Positions 13,901 to 25,640 of a stretch of DNA of 64,000 nt are shown piece by piece. The stretch lies in NCBI GenBank assembly GCA_002786025.1, contig NHNW01000011.1, positions 186,001-250,000 on the forward strand, in the 5' to 3' direction. The number at the start of each line of letters is the position of its first letter. Position 1 is the first letter of the stretch. The notes below the pieces were generated by a model, which made no database searches, had not been told where the DNA came from, and saw nothing but the letters and a program-made list of their open reading frames with translations. This stretch comes from Zasmidium citrigriseum (taxonomy: Eukaryota > Ascomycota > Dothideomycetes > Mycosphaerellales > Mycosphaerellaceae). Position numbers and translations under genes: made by a program.

Positions 13901-14491
13901 CTCATTGTTCTGACCTGTGTTCTTATGGCCTGCCTTGCGCGACGACGCAAGAAGAACAAGGAAAAGGAGGAGCGTGCTGGAGACCCTTCCATGAGTGGAG
14001 CCGTCGATCAAGGCACTGCCGAATCACTCGATCCCAGGACTGTCGCCGCAGCCTCTGCTCTTGGCCCTGCCACTGCGGCCGCCGCTTCAGGCAAAAATGC
14101 CGGAACTCTTGGTAGACAAGCCGAGGAGGGCCGCGGCCGCATTCATTTCGCTGACAATGCTGCTACTGCTGCTGGTGCCGGTGCTGCTGGTGCTGCTGCA
14201 GGAGAATCGGCTGCCCGAGGTGAGAAGTCTGGCGGAGGTGAAAAGGCTGGTGGAGCCGCATCTGGCGGCGCAGATGGAGGGTCTGGAGGCGCAATGGAGG
14301 CCAAAGGCACTGGCCATACTGGAGGAACTGCTGAGACCTCCGAGAAGGTCGCCGACGCGCCGGCCGAGCATGTTGAGACTGTCGCTGCACACGATGGCGC
14401 CGACTCCCGCCGCACTGGAAGCGAGATGGCCGACATGGGCAGCATGAGAGGCCGCCGTCCCATCCGAGCGAACGATCTGGGCTTGATCTGA
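10982..14491 (+). CDS. Large single-pass cell-surface protein of unknown function
   Basis: Intronless frame of 1169 residues. A signal peptide (MRISRWLLAASLGVGVLA) is followed by an acidic segment. About three divergent beta-rich modules lie near residues 235-310, 344-410 and 428-505. The first two end in similar strands (KTSSTTLTYPTD and RTTTVTETIPTD). A Ser/Thr/His-rich stretch and a cysteine-containing region (about 590-955) come next. One transmembrane helix lies at about 957-980 (VILAVLAGLFLLTVLIVLTC), followed by the basic stop-transfer ARRRKKNKEKEE and a Gly/Ala/Glu-rich cytoplasmic tail to 1169. A Lys-Arg site near 424 could be cut by Kex2. This layout suits a wall-anchored sensor or adhesin of the plasma membrane, but I recognise no named family. 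Ordinary base composition and the long uninterrupted frame make the gene itself secure. Confidence 0.82.
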   Translation: MRISRWLLAASLGVGVLAHADDDTEQQDSISADFDGDGLIPGFPDPFDEDEPDDSCDDCRLKHPFHLWKCDNKCHSHAANVDIEQRDSISDEEQDIEAIIPFLHHWSHWPFHHDSPKPEDLVSNIPAYVSPGWKTSSKTHTHGHRWKWTYTVTATKPTEFILTYHDHHGHTTVQSGEYSPDQRPRVTMFATRNALDVMEEAIIDDIVADSGVAAREATQGHTQAVPITFGGLPEDLTAGQVIRTSMRFRGHQAVITGTAINPTSFVGTAKVQGKNIPFNIEADTSATPPVGVITAVVDGKTSSTTLTYPTDAVLTTPAAVNEPQLAARDSLKTPDTNARAPIISGTLSGTSFKLTITDTDPPALTGLMMSGKYTYQVHGMIVTTELPPVMEATLVGHGRTTTVTETIPTDVDLPSETAAPVAKRFYEALPARVTPGQTYTHTAVQKGVTTTATIKVTATKPHTGFAITMHNGTVTRTCMAYINKTATPPVIVQTVTGGGLSFVQTDTWSPEKAHAYLPHATPAASRSTHERSHAPTDAKSAAPTLHTSNGTKTAHRSTVVKTHIMTTTIQAVDTTTVVRTLPPEPCTTSEASLEDWTVTIHRQSCGGPFLLPSASPKAMLHSYNGVAAKLVENLKMYQDDADMIMLLPLSMEDLKHDYHHLGWTYIETLARQMQRIRKDLDENMAAAVVIIWMQRQTGSSDSCPCDGRGRRLPGFIRPAVTTKYVARFGPDDSTTITPPTTIFRDDKTIPFVLTSTEAHGTHRKHHSSHSHFASDDADLITAMGPMQTMVVVLDNHREVSHFPRNKKEHLSHHRCGKDSKFKGNKKECKIQECMWKFLEPINITTAMPAMMTDEYGHAFFDYFTHTTFISGRPHWGTSTNTGVYYPMGYNTTYSNGCQNKTAFREQPATSTSKKAFAQSVLSRARQSPVEGDPKCWNRKTCYNICSHPQKGFWHSKTFKVILAVLAGLFLLTVLIVLTCVLMACLARRRKKNKEKEERAGDPSMSGAVDQGTAESLDPRTVAAASALGPATAAAASGKNAGTLGRQAEEGRGRIHFADNAATAAGAGAAGAAAGESAARGEKSGGGEKAGGAASGGADGGSGGAMEAKGTGHTGGTAETSEKVADAPAEHVETVAAHDGADSRRTGSEMADMGSMRGRRPIRANDLGLI

Positions 14492-15356
14492 TCATGCTCA
14501 CCACCACTCCGCGACCCTTTGCCGCCGGCCGCAAATGCCAGTGGACCGGCGCCAGACTATCACCTACGAACCCAACCACTGCCACATGTTACGACGCTGA
14601 TGGCTGTTACAATGCATGATTCACGACTTACATAATGTCTTTTGTTGAGCTCGCGCCGATCTGTCGGCGCTGATGCGTTGCTTTCGCTTGGATTGTTGAG
14701 TATGGCTAATGTCTGATATTGTACGAGGAGGATCATGTGTAATTGTCAGTAACGAATCAACGACCTATTTCATTCTCACTGCTGTCCCTTTCCAGACCTC
14801 ACTCCAGTCTCGCTTCAATCCCACCAACACGTTCATATCGCAGCCCAGCCGAATCCATCACATCGACCAACTCATCACCTCTCCGCGGCGAAACAAGCAT
14901 CCCTGCCCACACCATCTAGCCGATGCTTCTCTCGCCTTTCCTCTTTTCCCCATACTCCCCGACCTGCATATCTCGGCTCCAGACCTTTTCCCCAGATGCC
15001 CTCAGCCACCCAGCGTTTTTAATTGGTGGAAAGACGTTTCGTGCCCTGCTCCACCGAACTGCCTTGCCACGCGACCCCATGCTTGCAGGCAATCTATAAG
15101 CTGCAGAGTCAAGCGTTTGCGGTTGAGTAGCTTGTGTTGCGGGATGGCGCTTCGGGTAGACGGGCAAGACGGGTTGGCAGGTGTGTGACTTGCATGAGGG
15201 GACGGGATTATAGAGTGCTTCGCTGGAAGATTGACCCATGCGAGAGGAGATGGGGTGTTGATTGGGGGTTGGTATTTAATCTGGATGATCTGCTGTCGCT
15301 GCGGGTGGGAGTTGGAGCTCTTGTTTGATCTTTTGAGTTGAGATCGTTTGGTCAAG
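14492..15356. promoter_or_regulatory. Intergenic region upstream of the transporter gene
   Basis: This holds the 3' flank of the surface-protein gene and the promoter of the transporter gene. A C-rich stretch lies at about 14,770-15,080. No coding sequence is supported: the ORFs seen (107-159 codons on both strands) overlap each other and have no domain character. No RNA gene was recognised. Confidence 0.4.
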
Positions 15357-16774
15357 ATGGCGATTCATAAGACGAGAGTCTACAATTGGTGAGATGACAT
15401 GAACCTACTAACAGCACGATTGAGCTGACATTCGATGTAGGTACATCTCGCTCGTTGCGGCGTCATGTATGGTCCTCTATGGCTACGATGCATCTGTCTA
15501 CAATGCCGTCCAAGGTAGCGACAACTGGGTGGCGTATTTCAATGATCCCGGTGCGAATATCATTGGCGCGGTCAACACTTCTTACACTGTTGGAGCCATC
15601 GTAGCTGGTTTCTTCATGGGAGGACCTGTCGCTGATTACTTCGGTCGGCGGGTGGGTATGGCTGCGGGCGCAGCTTGTGTCGTTGTTGCGACGTTTATGG
15701 TGAGCTATCTTCCTGCGTTGAAGTGAGGCGTGCGTTGACGATCTTCGCAGCAAACGTTTTCTCCTCGAGGCGAGATTGGGTGTTTTATCGCTGGCCGTGT
15801 TGTGATCGGTATCGGACAAGGCCTGGCGCTCAGTAAGTCGAACATTCCTCGTTACTGATCGTTCAAACACGATGCTAACATTCGCTCGCAGCCGGTATGA
15901 ATCGAAACCTGCCTTCCCGATCTTACCTCAACTAACAACATATAGCCGGTAGCATCTACATCGGCGAATGCTGTCCACCTGAGATCCGTGGAACGATTAT
16001 GACCTTTTGGCAACTCTTCTACTCCGTTGGATCCTTCATTGCATATTGGATCAATTTCGCATGCAGCAAGCATGTCGAAGAGCTGGGCGAATGGGATTGG
16101 AAGATGGTAGTGATCTTTCAGGTAAGCTACGAATGTCCGACCGACTACCCGGTTACCACGACAGCGCGATCTGATATTGGAGATAGGTGATGATGCCTTC
16201 GTTAATCCTCGCGCAAGTATTCTTCACGCCAGAGACTCCACGATGGCTGGTGAAGAAGAACAAGATCGAACAAGCGCGGGCTGCTCTTCGTCGAATCCGC
16301 GCCACCGAGCAAGAAGTCGAAGACGAGGTCCTCGTGATTCGAGAGGCGCTTGAGTTTGAGAAGGAGGCCATCTCGTCGTCGTACTCGGCTCTCTGGAAGG
16401 ATCGATCTGTTCGCAAACGACTGTTACTGGCTATTGTTCTGAATGCTGGACAGCAACTTACCGGCCAAGGATCTCTGAACACTTACAGTACGATTGTGTA
16501 CAAGAAGGTCTTCAAGAGTGACTCGACCATCGCGCTGGTAGGCATCCGAGACGTGGGCCATCGAGAAAAGTGTGTTGATCTAACTGCTGGCAGATCAACG
16601 CTCTGAATGCGACCTTCGGTATCATCTTTACCCTTAACGCCATATGGTCCGATCGCTTCGGTCGAAAGGTACCCATGTTCGATTCAGCGTCTCAGACCAG
16701 AATGTCTGACAAATTCGCAGTTCCTCTTCATCGTCGGTGCCATCAAATTATTAAGGCCGTTATATAATTTTTAA
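15357..16774 (+). pseudogene. MFS sugar transporter, truncated after the seventh or so membrane helix
   Basis: Exons 15357-15388, 15441-15699, 15751-15832, 15892-15894 (a 3-nt exon), 15946-16121, 16187-16537, 16594-16668 and 16721 onward. All introns are GT-AG. Sugar-porter signatures are present: GRRVGM after helix 2, GIGQGLALT...IYIGE, PETPRWLVKK, NAGQQLTGQGSLNTYS and DRFGRK after helix 8. These belong to plasma-membrane proton/sugar symporters of about 500-560 residues with 12 helices. The homologous frame stops at about 16,744 (IVGAI). From 16,745 the sequence is RIP-type repeat DNA, and the frame meets TAA at 16,772 after about ten unrelated codons. About 200 C-terminal residues and four or five helices are lost, so the product is almost certainly non-functional. 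The exons themselves show no RIP changes and no internal stops. Confidence 0.85.
15833..15945 (+). other. Two adjacent introns separated by a 3-nt microexon
   Basis: The segment carries two acceptor sites and two branch motifs. Intron one would be 15833-15891 (GTAAGT donor, GCTAAC near 15,873, CGCAG acceptor). CCG at 15892-15894 would be the exon. Intron two would be 15895-15945 (GTATGA donor, ACTAAC near 15,931, TATAG acceptor). Both are within the 50-60 bp range of the other introns. The microexon keeps the frame and adds one Ala, giving LALTAGSIYIGE, which fits the sugar-porter pattern ALTAGPIYIGE. A single 113-bp intron is the alternative, giving a product one residue shorter. Confidence 0.6.
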
Positions 16775-17100
16775 TCTTTTCTCTTTTTTATCCTATATCT
16801 AAAACCCTACTAACCCTACTAAGATACCTACGATATTATATAAGTTAGAGCGTAAGGTAAAGCGGCTAGCCTCTATTCTATCGTATTATTAAGATTTAAT
16901 AGGCTACTTCGGCGAAGCGGTCGATTACCGACTATAACGCTTAACTAGCTTAGCGAAGTAGGTATAAGCTTAACTAACGTCGCTATTCTCGAGCGATTAA
17001 TATATACTTATATATATATATATAATTAAATTAGGGTCGTAGACTTTCGCTATATTTATAATATACTCTAGTACTACTCCGATTTAGCTATAGTAAAAAC
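16745..17100. other. AT-rich leader of the RIP block, apparently non-coding
   Basis: The first 350 bases after the junction are the most AT-rich part nearby. They include runs of T, a short (TA)n tract at about 17,006-17,025 and a two-copy 9-bp repeat (CCCTACTAA) near 16,805-16,822. No protein-like frame is visible. This would be the terminal non-coding part of the element next to the transporter, but no terminal inverted repeat or target-site duplication can be shown because the other end is not identified. Confidence 0.35.
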
Positions 17101-18360
17101 ACTTATCGATATCCGCTAAAGGTTCTAACCTAGTTTTAAGTAGTATATTAATATACTTCTTCTCTAGTCGTAGAGAAGGCTATTATAGATTACCTATAGG
17201 TAGAAGTAGTAGTATAGTAGGAGTAGGCGGGACTTAGTACTAAGAAGGCGTAGGTATCGTTTATATAAAAGTAGTAGTAGGCGCTCTAGAGGTAATACTA
17301 TTACTTAAGGCCTACTATAGATCTACCGCTAGCGGAGACTACTAGATAGGCGGTACCTAGGGTATAGACTACGTTATTTATAGAGGCTAACCTAGCTAAT
17401 TCGTCGTAGGCGTAGGTTACTAGTAATTTACCGCTAGAGGAGGCTACTAGATAGGCGGTACCTAGGGTATAGACTATGTTATCTATAGAGGCTAGCCTAG
17501 CTAGTTCGTCGTAGGCGCGGGTTACTAATAATTTGCTACTAGAGAAGGCTACTATATAGGTATTACTAGAGAAGTAGACTATATTATTTACGTAGGCTAG
17601 CCTAGCTAGTTCGTTATAGGCGCGGGTTACTAATAATTTACCGCTAGAGGAGGCTACTATATAGGCGGTACTAGGGAAGTAGACTATAAGATATATATAT
17701 ACTAGCCTAGCTAGTTCGTCGTAGGCGCGAGTTACTAGTAATTTACCGCTAGAGGAGGCTACTAGATAGGCGGTACTAAGGGCGTAGACTATAGGATATA
17801 TATATACTAGCCTAGCTAGTTTATCGTAGGCGCGAGTTACTAGTAATTTACCGCTAGAGGAGGCTACTAGATAGGCGGTACTAAGGGTATAGACTACGGG
17901 ATATATATATACTAGCCTAGCTAATTCGTCGTAAAAGGTACTTACTATAGGTTAGGAGTAATACCTAACTACTAAGGAGCTAATATAATAGGATTCTATT
18001 AGAAAGAGTTAAAAGGAACTCCTTAGGGCGGTAATACGTTTTAACCGTTTACGTACTAACCGTTAAATAGGTATAGCGATCCTCCGAGCTAAGAGGTCTA
18101 CCTAAAGACTACTTAACGAGGTAGTAGCGTTAGAGTTATAGGACCCTACTAGCTATACGACGAAGTAGATAGAGGATATATAAATTAGTAGGTAGACGGT
18201 ATAGACTAATAAGTATTAGCTATACTACCGTTACCGAAGCTAAGGTTACTTATACTACTTATAGTAGTAGCTAGTAGATTAGTATTACGGGGCGAGGGAT
18301 AAGTAAATATATACTAATACTTATCGTATTGCTTATTAAATTAAGCCCGTAATCCTAGTA
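17101..18360 (+). pseudogene. RIP-degraded glutamine-rich protein with 35-residue repeats (candidate)
   Basis: Frame 1 reads as a plausible protein once TAG/TAA are taken as former Gln codons. It has a segment very rich in such codons (about 17,210-17,320), then six tandem 35-codon units, then a basic charged region to about 18,360 (for example KELLRAVIRFNRLRTNR). The exact multiple-of-three period of the repeat supports coding origin on this strand. I recognise no family. Because RIP removes ATG, neither start nor stop can be fixed. A repeat-rich accessory or structural ORF of a mobile element is one possibility. Confidence 0.35.
17326..17935 (+). repeat. 105-bp tandem repeat, six units
   Basis: The unit recurs at exactly 105-bp spacing: the marker AATTT starts at 17,425, 17,530, 17,635, 17,740 and 17,845, and the first unit begins at 17,326. 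Units share CTAGAGGAGGCTACTAGATA and CTAGCTAGTTCGTCGTAGGC and differ by scattered substitutions but not by length. The period equals 35 codons and plus-strand frame 1 keeps register through all units, so this is a coding minisatellite in origin. Repeat similarity within one locus could itself have attracted RIP. Confidence 0.9.
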
Positions 18361-21300
18361 CGTAGCGAACGTTATACTACGCGAAGATTTATTAGATCTA
18401 TTATATATTCTTAAAGTCTTTTCTAGACTAGTTAGCGTTAAGGTATTTAGTTAGCGCTAGGTTATTACAAACCCGCTAGTCGGTAGTAAAGCGTTCTACG
18501 GCCTAGAGTAGGTTATCTTTACCTTTTACTCTAGGGTTAATATTAAAATAGGTATAGAACTTACTTAGGGTGTCGATAGTCTAGCCTTTATAGTCGTAGC
18601 CGTAGTTAAACTATTATACGTAGGGTAATTACTATACTACTTCGGAAGCTAGGAGCCTATAGTAGATAGGAGTAGAGTCGAATATATCTAAGAGCGATAA
18701 GGTATAGGCGGTTAATTAAAAAATCGGGTTATATAGTAAAGGTAAAGGATAGGTATCTCTATAATACCTATACTCCCTTTTAACCTAGGTAGTACTTTTC
18801 TAAGCTAGATAATATAGGTATCTAGATTACCGTCGTCTAAGCCTAGAGGTATAACTATAAAGCTATATTTCCTAGATATACTAAAGGCACGTATTAGCTA
18901 TAGGTATAATACCTACTCGAGAAAAAGAATAATAGAGACATATAGTTAGTTAGGCGTATAGCCTTTAAGCCCGAGATACTAACGTATTAGCCTTATCGAA
19001 CACCTTTATATACTAGAGATATATATACGTCGTTCGATAAACTAATAGTATATACGCTACTATATATATTATAACCTTTATATATACTATTAGTAGACGA
19101 GATACGCGCGCTTATTAGCTAAGCTAGTCTTACGTAGATAAGGTAATTATAGTAGGCTTAGCGTATCGAGACCGAGGGTACGTTAAATATTAATAAATAT
19201 ATAGATATAGCGTAGGGCGGTAGAAAATAAGCTTTTAAGAACGACTCTCGACGGCTAGTTACGCGTATCTCGTAATATTATCGAGATCGTCGTATATCTC
19301 TATACTCGCCCTATATACTAGTAGTTAATCCCTAACCTAAATATAGAACTCTCTATATCGCGCCGTAAGTTTAGAGGTTAGGAAATAGAGATTATAGAGG
19401 ACCGTAAGGATAATTAGGAGAAGAGAAAGGAAGATCTATTAAGAATAGGGAAGAGATATAAGGTATACGATTCTCTAATCCCTTAGTCTTATAGGTTAAC
19501 CTCTAGGGAGCTAATTCTTTTTTTTTACGGGAAGAAATCTATCTAGTATTAACTTATACGGAGTACCTTAACCTTTTATAGCCTCCGTAATGCCCTTAAT
19601 ACCGATAGAAAATAGTATCGAACGCCTCGCTCTATACTACCTTACTTACTCGGAGGCTTCCCTAACTATTATATATCTCCTATAACTTCTTATAAGTATC
19701 TCTAGTAAGAGACTAACTAGCTATAATAGATCTTCCCGCCGTCTACGCGCCGAATTAGTCGGAGCCTAATACGAATAACTATACGATCCTTATTAGTTTA
19801 CTCTTTAGAGGCGAGTCTACTCTAATATATCTTCCTTCTATACGATAGTAGTCGAGATTTATAACTAAGTCTCCGTAGTCGGCGAATATTACCTATAACG
19901 GTAGGTATATAACGAATAACGGTCTAAGATATTACTTCCCTTTAGCTAGATAGGTAGGATCGATATCTAACGTCGCTATATATACCTCGTCTATACTAAT
20001 CGCCCCTTTAGCTAGCTAGATTACGAGTAGTATTACGATAGTCGTCGCGCTATTATTTATAGTTAGCTAGTTTTAGACCTTATCGAAGACGCCGTTTTTA
20101 TACCTCTTCTAGAGATACGGGACCGATACTCCGCTTAGCTTATTACGCTCGGATAGTATCTACCTATAGTACTCGGCGGTATATAGAGGATCCTATATCT
20201 TATCGATATACTACTAGAGGCCTTCTAGTCTAAGCCTAGAGTCGTATCGAATCTTACCTATATATAGTAGGTTAGTTACGTTATAATATACTAGACTTAG
20301 CGAATACTAACCTTATCTATTAGCTTCCTAGCTAGCTATATTATTAAACGATAACGCCTATACTATATCGAATACGAGTATTCTCCTATTTATTTATAAA
20401 TCTACTATATTACTTTACCCTATCTTCTAATCTAAGAGAGTATTAGCTATATATCTAAAGTAGGTATTAGAGGTAAGCGAGTCGAACGTTAGTAAGGTTT
20501 CCCCGTCGAATCGCTAGCGCTTAGCTACTAGTTCGAAGAAGAGGGCGCTTTACCTATAGAAGACGTTCTATATAGTAGGATCGCGGGGTAGTTCGAGACT
20601 CTTTATAAGCCGCTTATTACCCTAGCGAGGAGGCTCTAGGGGTTTAATAAGCTTCTACGTATCCTTTAGCTACTACTTATTAACACCTATCTTCTTAGAA
20701 ATCTATTTCTATATCGGCGCCTACTCTTTCCTACTACTTAACCTTAAGCTTAATACTTCTAATTCTTATACTAGTAATAGCGCGAGCCGATCTCTAGGAA
20801 GTCTACGAGCTTTATCGTCCTCTACGTCTTCGTCGACCCTTTCTCTATTAAAATAATAGGTCTAGGGGACCTAAATAAGGGGCTTTGTCCCGTTAGATCC
20901 TATTTAGGCCTAGAAACTCTATAATATTATAGCGTTAAGATTCTAGTTATTATTATACTCTAATAGGTATACCTATTCGCCTAGTCTATATAGTTATGTC
21001 CTAGGATTAAGGAATTCCTTTCGGGGAAACTAGATTATACTAAGTAGGGCGAGGGAAATATTAATTCTTAGATCGCCGCGCTAATAGGCTTTAGTAATAT
21101 CTCGCGGTACTATAAGACCGCGAGAGGCTATAGCTATATTATCGATACTATACTATAGCTACCGCTATAGGCCTAAACCTCTTAGCCGAGTTACTAGGTT
21201 TACTAAGCCTCCTTCGGAAATCGCCTTAGTAGTAATGTCTTCGCGAGTTTTCGTATTAAGCTATAGTAGTAAGGTAGTCTCGGCCTACTAGCTCGGCTAT

Positions 21301-24300
21301 ATAGTAGATACTATACTATTAATACGCCTTAGAGGTCGACGACGTAGAAGTAGCGTATAGCTAGATAGAGGGGAATATTATACGTCGGCTAGTACGTTAA
21401 GTAAGTATTATAGCTTCTTAGAATCTAATAGCGTATCGAACTAAGTACGATAGAGAAAGTATAGTCCGTCGTAATTAAGTAGCTACTCGACATGTTCTTC
21501 GTCGTATAGAGCTTAGTTTTAGCTACTAAGGGAAGCTTCGGGTTCGTTAGTAGGTAATACGGCCTCTATAGCTAGAGGTAAAGCTACCTCTACGTTCTTA
21601 TTAGTGCTATAAACTATAGTAGGAGTAGGTATAACAAGATTCTAGGTCGATCTTTAGTCTTAGAATAGTAATAAAAGTCTAAGATCTTATTATATTATCG
21701 AGCGTATTAGCTTCTAGTAGAATATGCGGTAGTATACCTAGACCTTCTTAAAGTTTCGTAGGGAGTAGATATATCGGCTACTACTATCGACTCTATAAGA
21801 TATTAGTTATACGGACAATGTTTAAAATAAAGTTAAGGAGGAGGTTTAGGCTACTTTAAACTATAAGCTTCTATTACGCTTACGTTTACTAGAAGTAAGA
21901 GCTATAGTCGCGCTTACCGAAGATATTACTATAGTTAATTCGCGTATTACCTTAATACGTATAAAAGAGACGGAAAAAATCGATACTTAATAATTGCTTT
22001 ACTTATACTACGAGCAATCTTCTATTAGCGACTAGGGGAAACTAAGTATAGTTATTAATAATTAATTACTACGTAAAAGATTCTATCTTACCTAATAGTT
22101 AAATTTAATACCTACCTTAGGGAACGTCGTATTCTACGCTATAATCTAGAATACTACTAGTATATTAATATACTTAATACTTAGATTTAGTAACTTACGT
22201 TTAATAATCTATACGAACTTAATCGCACTATCGGCGCTAGACTTAATTATTCGCTCCTTTTTAGATATAAGGGCGCTTAGCTTAGAAGAAGAGTATAGGA
22301 CCGGATTAGTAATATTACGTAGCGGGTTAATACTATATCCGCTCGACTTCGAATCGTAACTAAACGTAAGTATATAACGCTTACTCCCTAATAAAGGCTA
22401 CTACTAACCCCCTTAATAGCCTCTAGAGGGTCTATCGCTAGCTACGCTATTATTATCGTTACTAACGAGGAACTACTACTACCGGCTACCGATATACTAG
22501 ATAAAGAGCTCTAGTCGTAGTCTAAAGAGAACTAGGGCCGTAGTATTTATATACTCTCGATTAACACCTATTTTCTTAACTATAAAGTCGGCGAGTCTAC
22601 TAAAGGGAGCGGCTAATCTAGACTAAACTAATAGATATACGGTATTACTTATATAACTAGTAAGGATAGCGGTATCGTTCTACTCGTACTCTAAGGTATA
22701 GTAGATTACGTCGCTATTCTCCCTAAAGCGGCCTTTATCGCAGCTATAGAGTTATTAGATAGTATTTATACTACCGCGATCCCTAGACTATAGTAGATTA
22801 GACTATTTCTTATATATATCGATAATTTGTACGATATTATATTAAGCCTCGTAGATACGGTACTCTCGTATAACGACGTACTAGTCTAGTTTACTAATCC
22901 GACTAATAGTATAAAGTTTAAAAGGTAGAGGATCCGGACTATTAACCGAGCCTATAGCTCTAGTTAAGACGCTTCGCCTTTATTTAAGGCTAGCTACGAG
23001 CTATTCGAGGATATTAAAAGAACCGACCCTAGTATCCGGATTATACTAAAGCCTCCCGCCCTATTTATAAACGGCTTTAATATATACGGACAAGACTTTA
23101 GTCTCTTATATATCGAGTAGACTAAGACTAGCCTTAACGTTTAGGGCGCTATAGAGGAGTATATTCTACGTAATAGGAGCGAGTCTAGCTAACGGTAGTA
23201 GCGAGCGTAGTATATATTTTACGCTATATACGCTAATAGTGCGCTTTATATCGCGTAAAATAAAGTCGAAAGTCTATTTAGTATAAACGAAGTTAATATA
23301 GCGTTTGTAAAACGCTACACTTTTTAGAACTTTACTAAAGCCCTCCTATATATTAAATATTATACTCGACCCGCGAGGCTTTCTATCCTTAATCGTTTAG
23401 GAATTTCGTAACCTAAAGGCCTCGACTCTAACGAAGATCGATAGGCGTTAGAGAAGAAGCGTAGAGCGGCTATAAGCTAAGATAGCTATAATAAATCTTA
23501 CTAAGTAATAAGTTAAGCGCGCTAGCTAATACTACCGTAGGTAAAGTCTACTATAGATTTATACTACTTTCGAGCTAGATTTAGTCTCGTATATACGGTA
23601 GACCTAGAGAACCCCCTCTATACCTACGTCTATATTAACTATAAGTAGAAGTAGGAGGATTTCGAGATCTTCGTCTAATAGGGTAGACTTCCCCTTACCG
23701 TCTAGGCTTAGGCTATAAAAGATAACCTTCCCTATATTCCCTTACGCCTAGAGTATATAGCCGAATTATACGCTAGCTCTACGCTTAGAGTTTTTTACCG
23801 AGACCGAGTTAGATATATTAACCTATACTCCTTCCTAGAGCCTAACGTATAGTAGGCGAATACGGCGTAGAGGAGTTAGTATATACTACTACTAGACGGG
23901 TATACTCGTTAATATAAGGAAGAATTAGGCGTATAATAACAATAATATTCTATCTTCGAGGACGGTCTATCGCGAAAGCTAAATTAACGCTCTACGCCTT
24001 ATATAGGTATATCTCTAGTAGTAGTTAGCGTCCTATTTATAGAGGTATCCGTAGCTTCCTATATCGACTAGAGCCGATACGTACTAAATCTAGCTAATAG
24101 GGCTATTAATAAGGAACTATAGCGAGCGTATATATATAATAATAGAGAGGGTCTATTCTTCTTTATAAACCCTTAGAGCGCTTACTAAGGATAGAGCTAG
24201 AGCTTTAACGTAAAAGAATATAGGATCCCGCTACGGGACCTTATATCTACCGTATAGGACTACGGAAAGTATTAGTCTCTTTATATATCTCCCTATACTA

Positions 24301-25640
24301 CCTAAAATAAGGACTAAGAGTTAAAAGACTAACTATACGTAGAGATAGGAGTAAGGCTATAATAGGAAGTAAGTAAAGCTTAGACATATTAGTTTAAAGG
24401 CCCTATACGTAGTAGAGTTACCGTTAGTAGTACTTTCTAAATATATACGAGTCGAGAATTATCTATAAATAGGAAATTTCTTATCTAATATTATATCGAT
24501 ACTTTAAATAATACCTCCCGCTACCTTCCTCTTATTAAAAACTACTATATATAAATATCTACGTAGAGCCTCCTTTATATATAGCTTTAATAATAAGGTT
24601 AGATCGTTAATTAACTAGTTCCTTTATAATAAACTAATTACTTACCTTCTAAACAACCGATAGTAATCGCTAACCTAGATATAATCTAATATAATAGGCT
24701 AAACATAGCGATAAGTATAGATACCCTACTAACTATATAAGGCCTATAGGTATATAAGGCCTACTACCGTTTCGCCTATAACTTACGTCCGTAGTTAAAC
24801 CTAAAGGACGAACGTTCCGGCTTAGAGTAAGTATATAAGGGACTTACTTTAGCGTTCGCCTAGCTTAACCGTAAGGCATAATAAATCTCCTAACTATAGA
24901 TCGACTAGGCTAATCTAGAGGGCTATAGGAATAATTAATAATTATATAGGGTCGTAGTAGTAGCTACCCCCGCCTATAGACTTCTATCCCTCTAAGATTT
25001 ACGAAAATAGCGCTTACTACTAGGAACTAGTAGATCGATTCTAGTCTACGGCAGAATCGACGTTATCGCTAATAAGGCACGATATAAACGCTATTAATAA
25101 GGTCCCCGTCGAGTTACTTATTAGACCTAGCGTACGTCCTCTCGTCGAGGTAATTAAGGGCGCTTTAGGTATCGCTATTAGTTAGTTTATCTTCTAGATA
25201 TACCTTAACTTTAATACTAACTTACCGAACGTAGAAGCTATTAAGAAGCTTATCCGCGAATATATTTATAAGCGAGATCCTTAAGAGGAGCTAGCTAATA
25301 TAGGTAAGCGTAGCTATAATAATATATCTCTAGGCTAGAGTCGAAGGCCTTTAAAGCGTCCTTCCGTTAGGAGTAGTATTAAAGGTCGATCGGAGGACTA
25401 GATATACTAGGAAGGGTAGAAGGCTACTAAGTAGGAGCGACGACCTTAAAGATAAGGCGGATCTACTATACTTACGTAGGAGACTCTATATAAGCGCTTT
25501 ATAGAGTAGCTATACGATAGCGGGGGAGGAACGCGACTATTTATAGGGAAGGAAGAAGTAAGGTAGGAAGTAGAGGAGACTAGTAGAAGCGCCTTTATCG
25601 TATACGACGAGAGAACTCGTAAGGGCGGCCGCTAAAGGTA
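18361..25640. other. RIP-degraded repeat DNA without an identified element
   Basis: I could not assign this stretch. Plus-strand frames around 23,280-24,540 look protein-like (for example RPARLSILNRLGIS, then KSTIDLYYFRARFSLVYTVD), and at 18,360-18,560 the minus strand reads better than the plus. No reverse transcriptase, transposase, helicase or integrase motif was found. CpA and TpG are near zero throughout. Frame openness alone is not evidence here because all TAG/TAA may be RIP products. Confidence 0.3.

Noticed and set aside
16800..16825. CCCTACTAACCCTACTAA looks like a telomere or interstitial telomere repeat
   Set aside because: The fungal telomere unit is CCCTAA (6 bp). This is two 9-bp copies only, and RIP biases any C-rich DNA towards such words.
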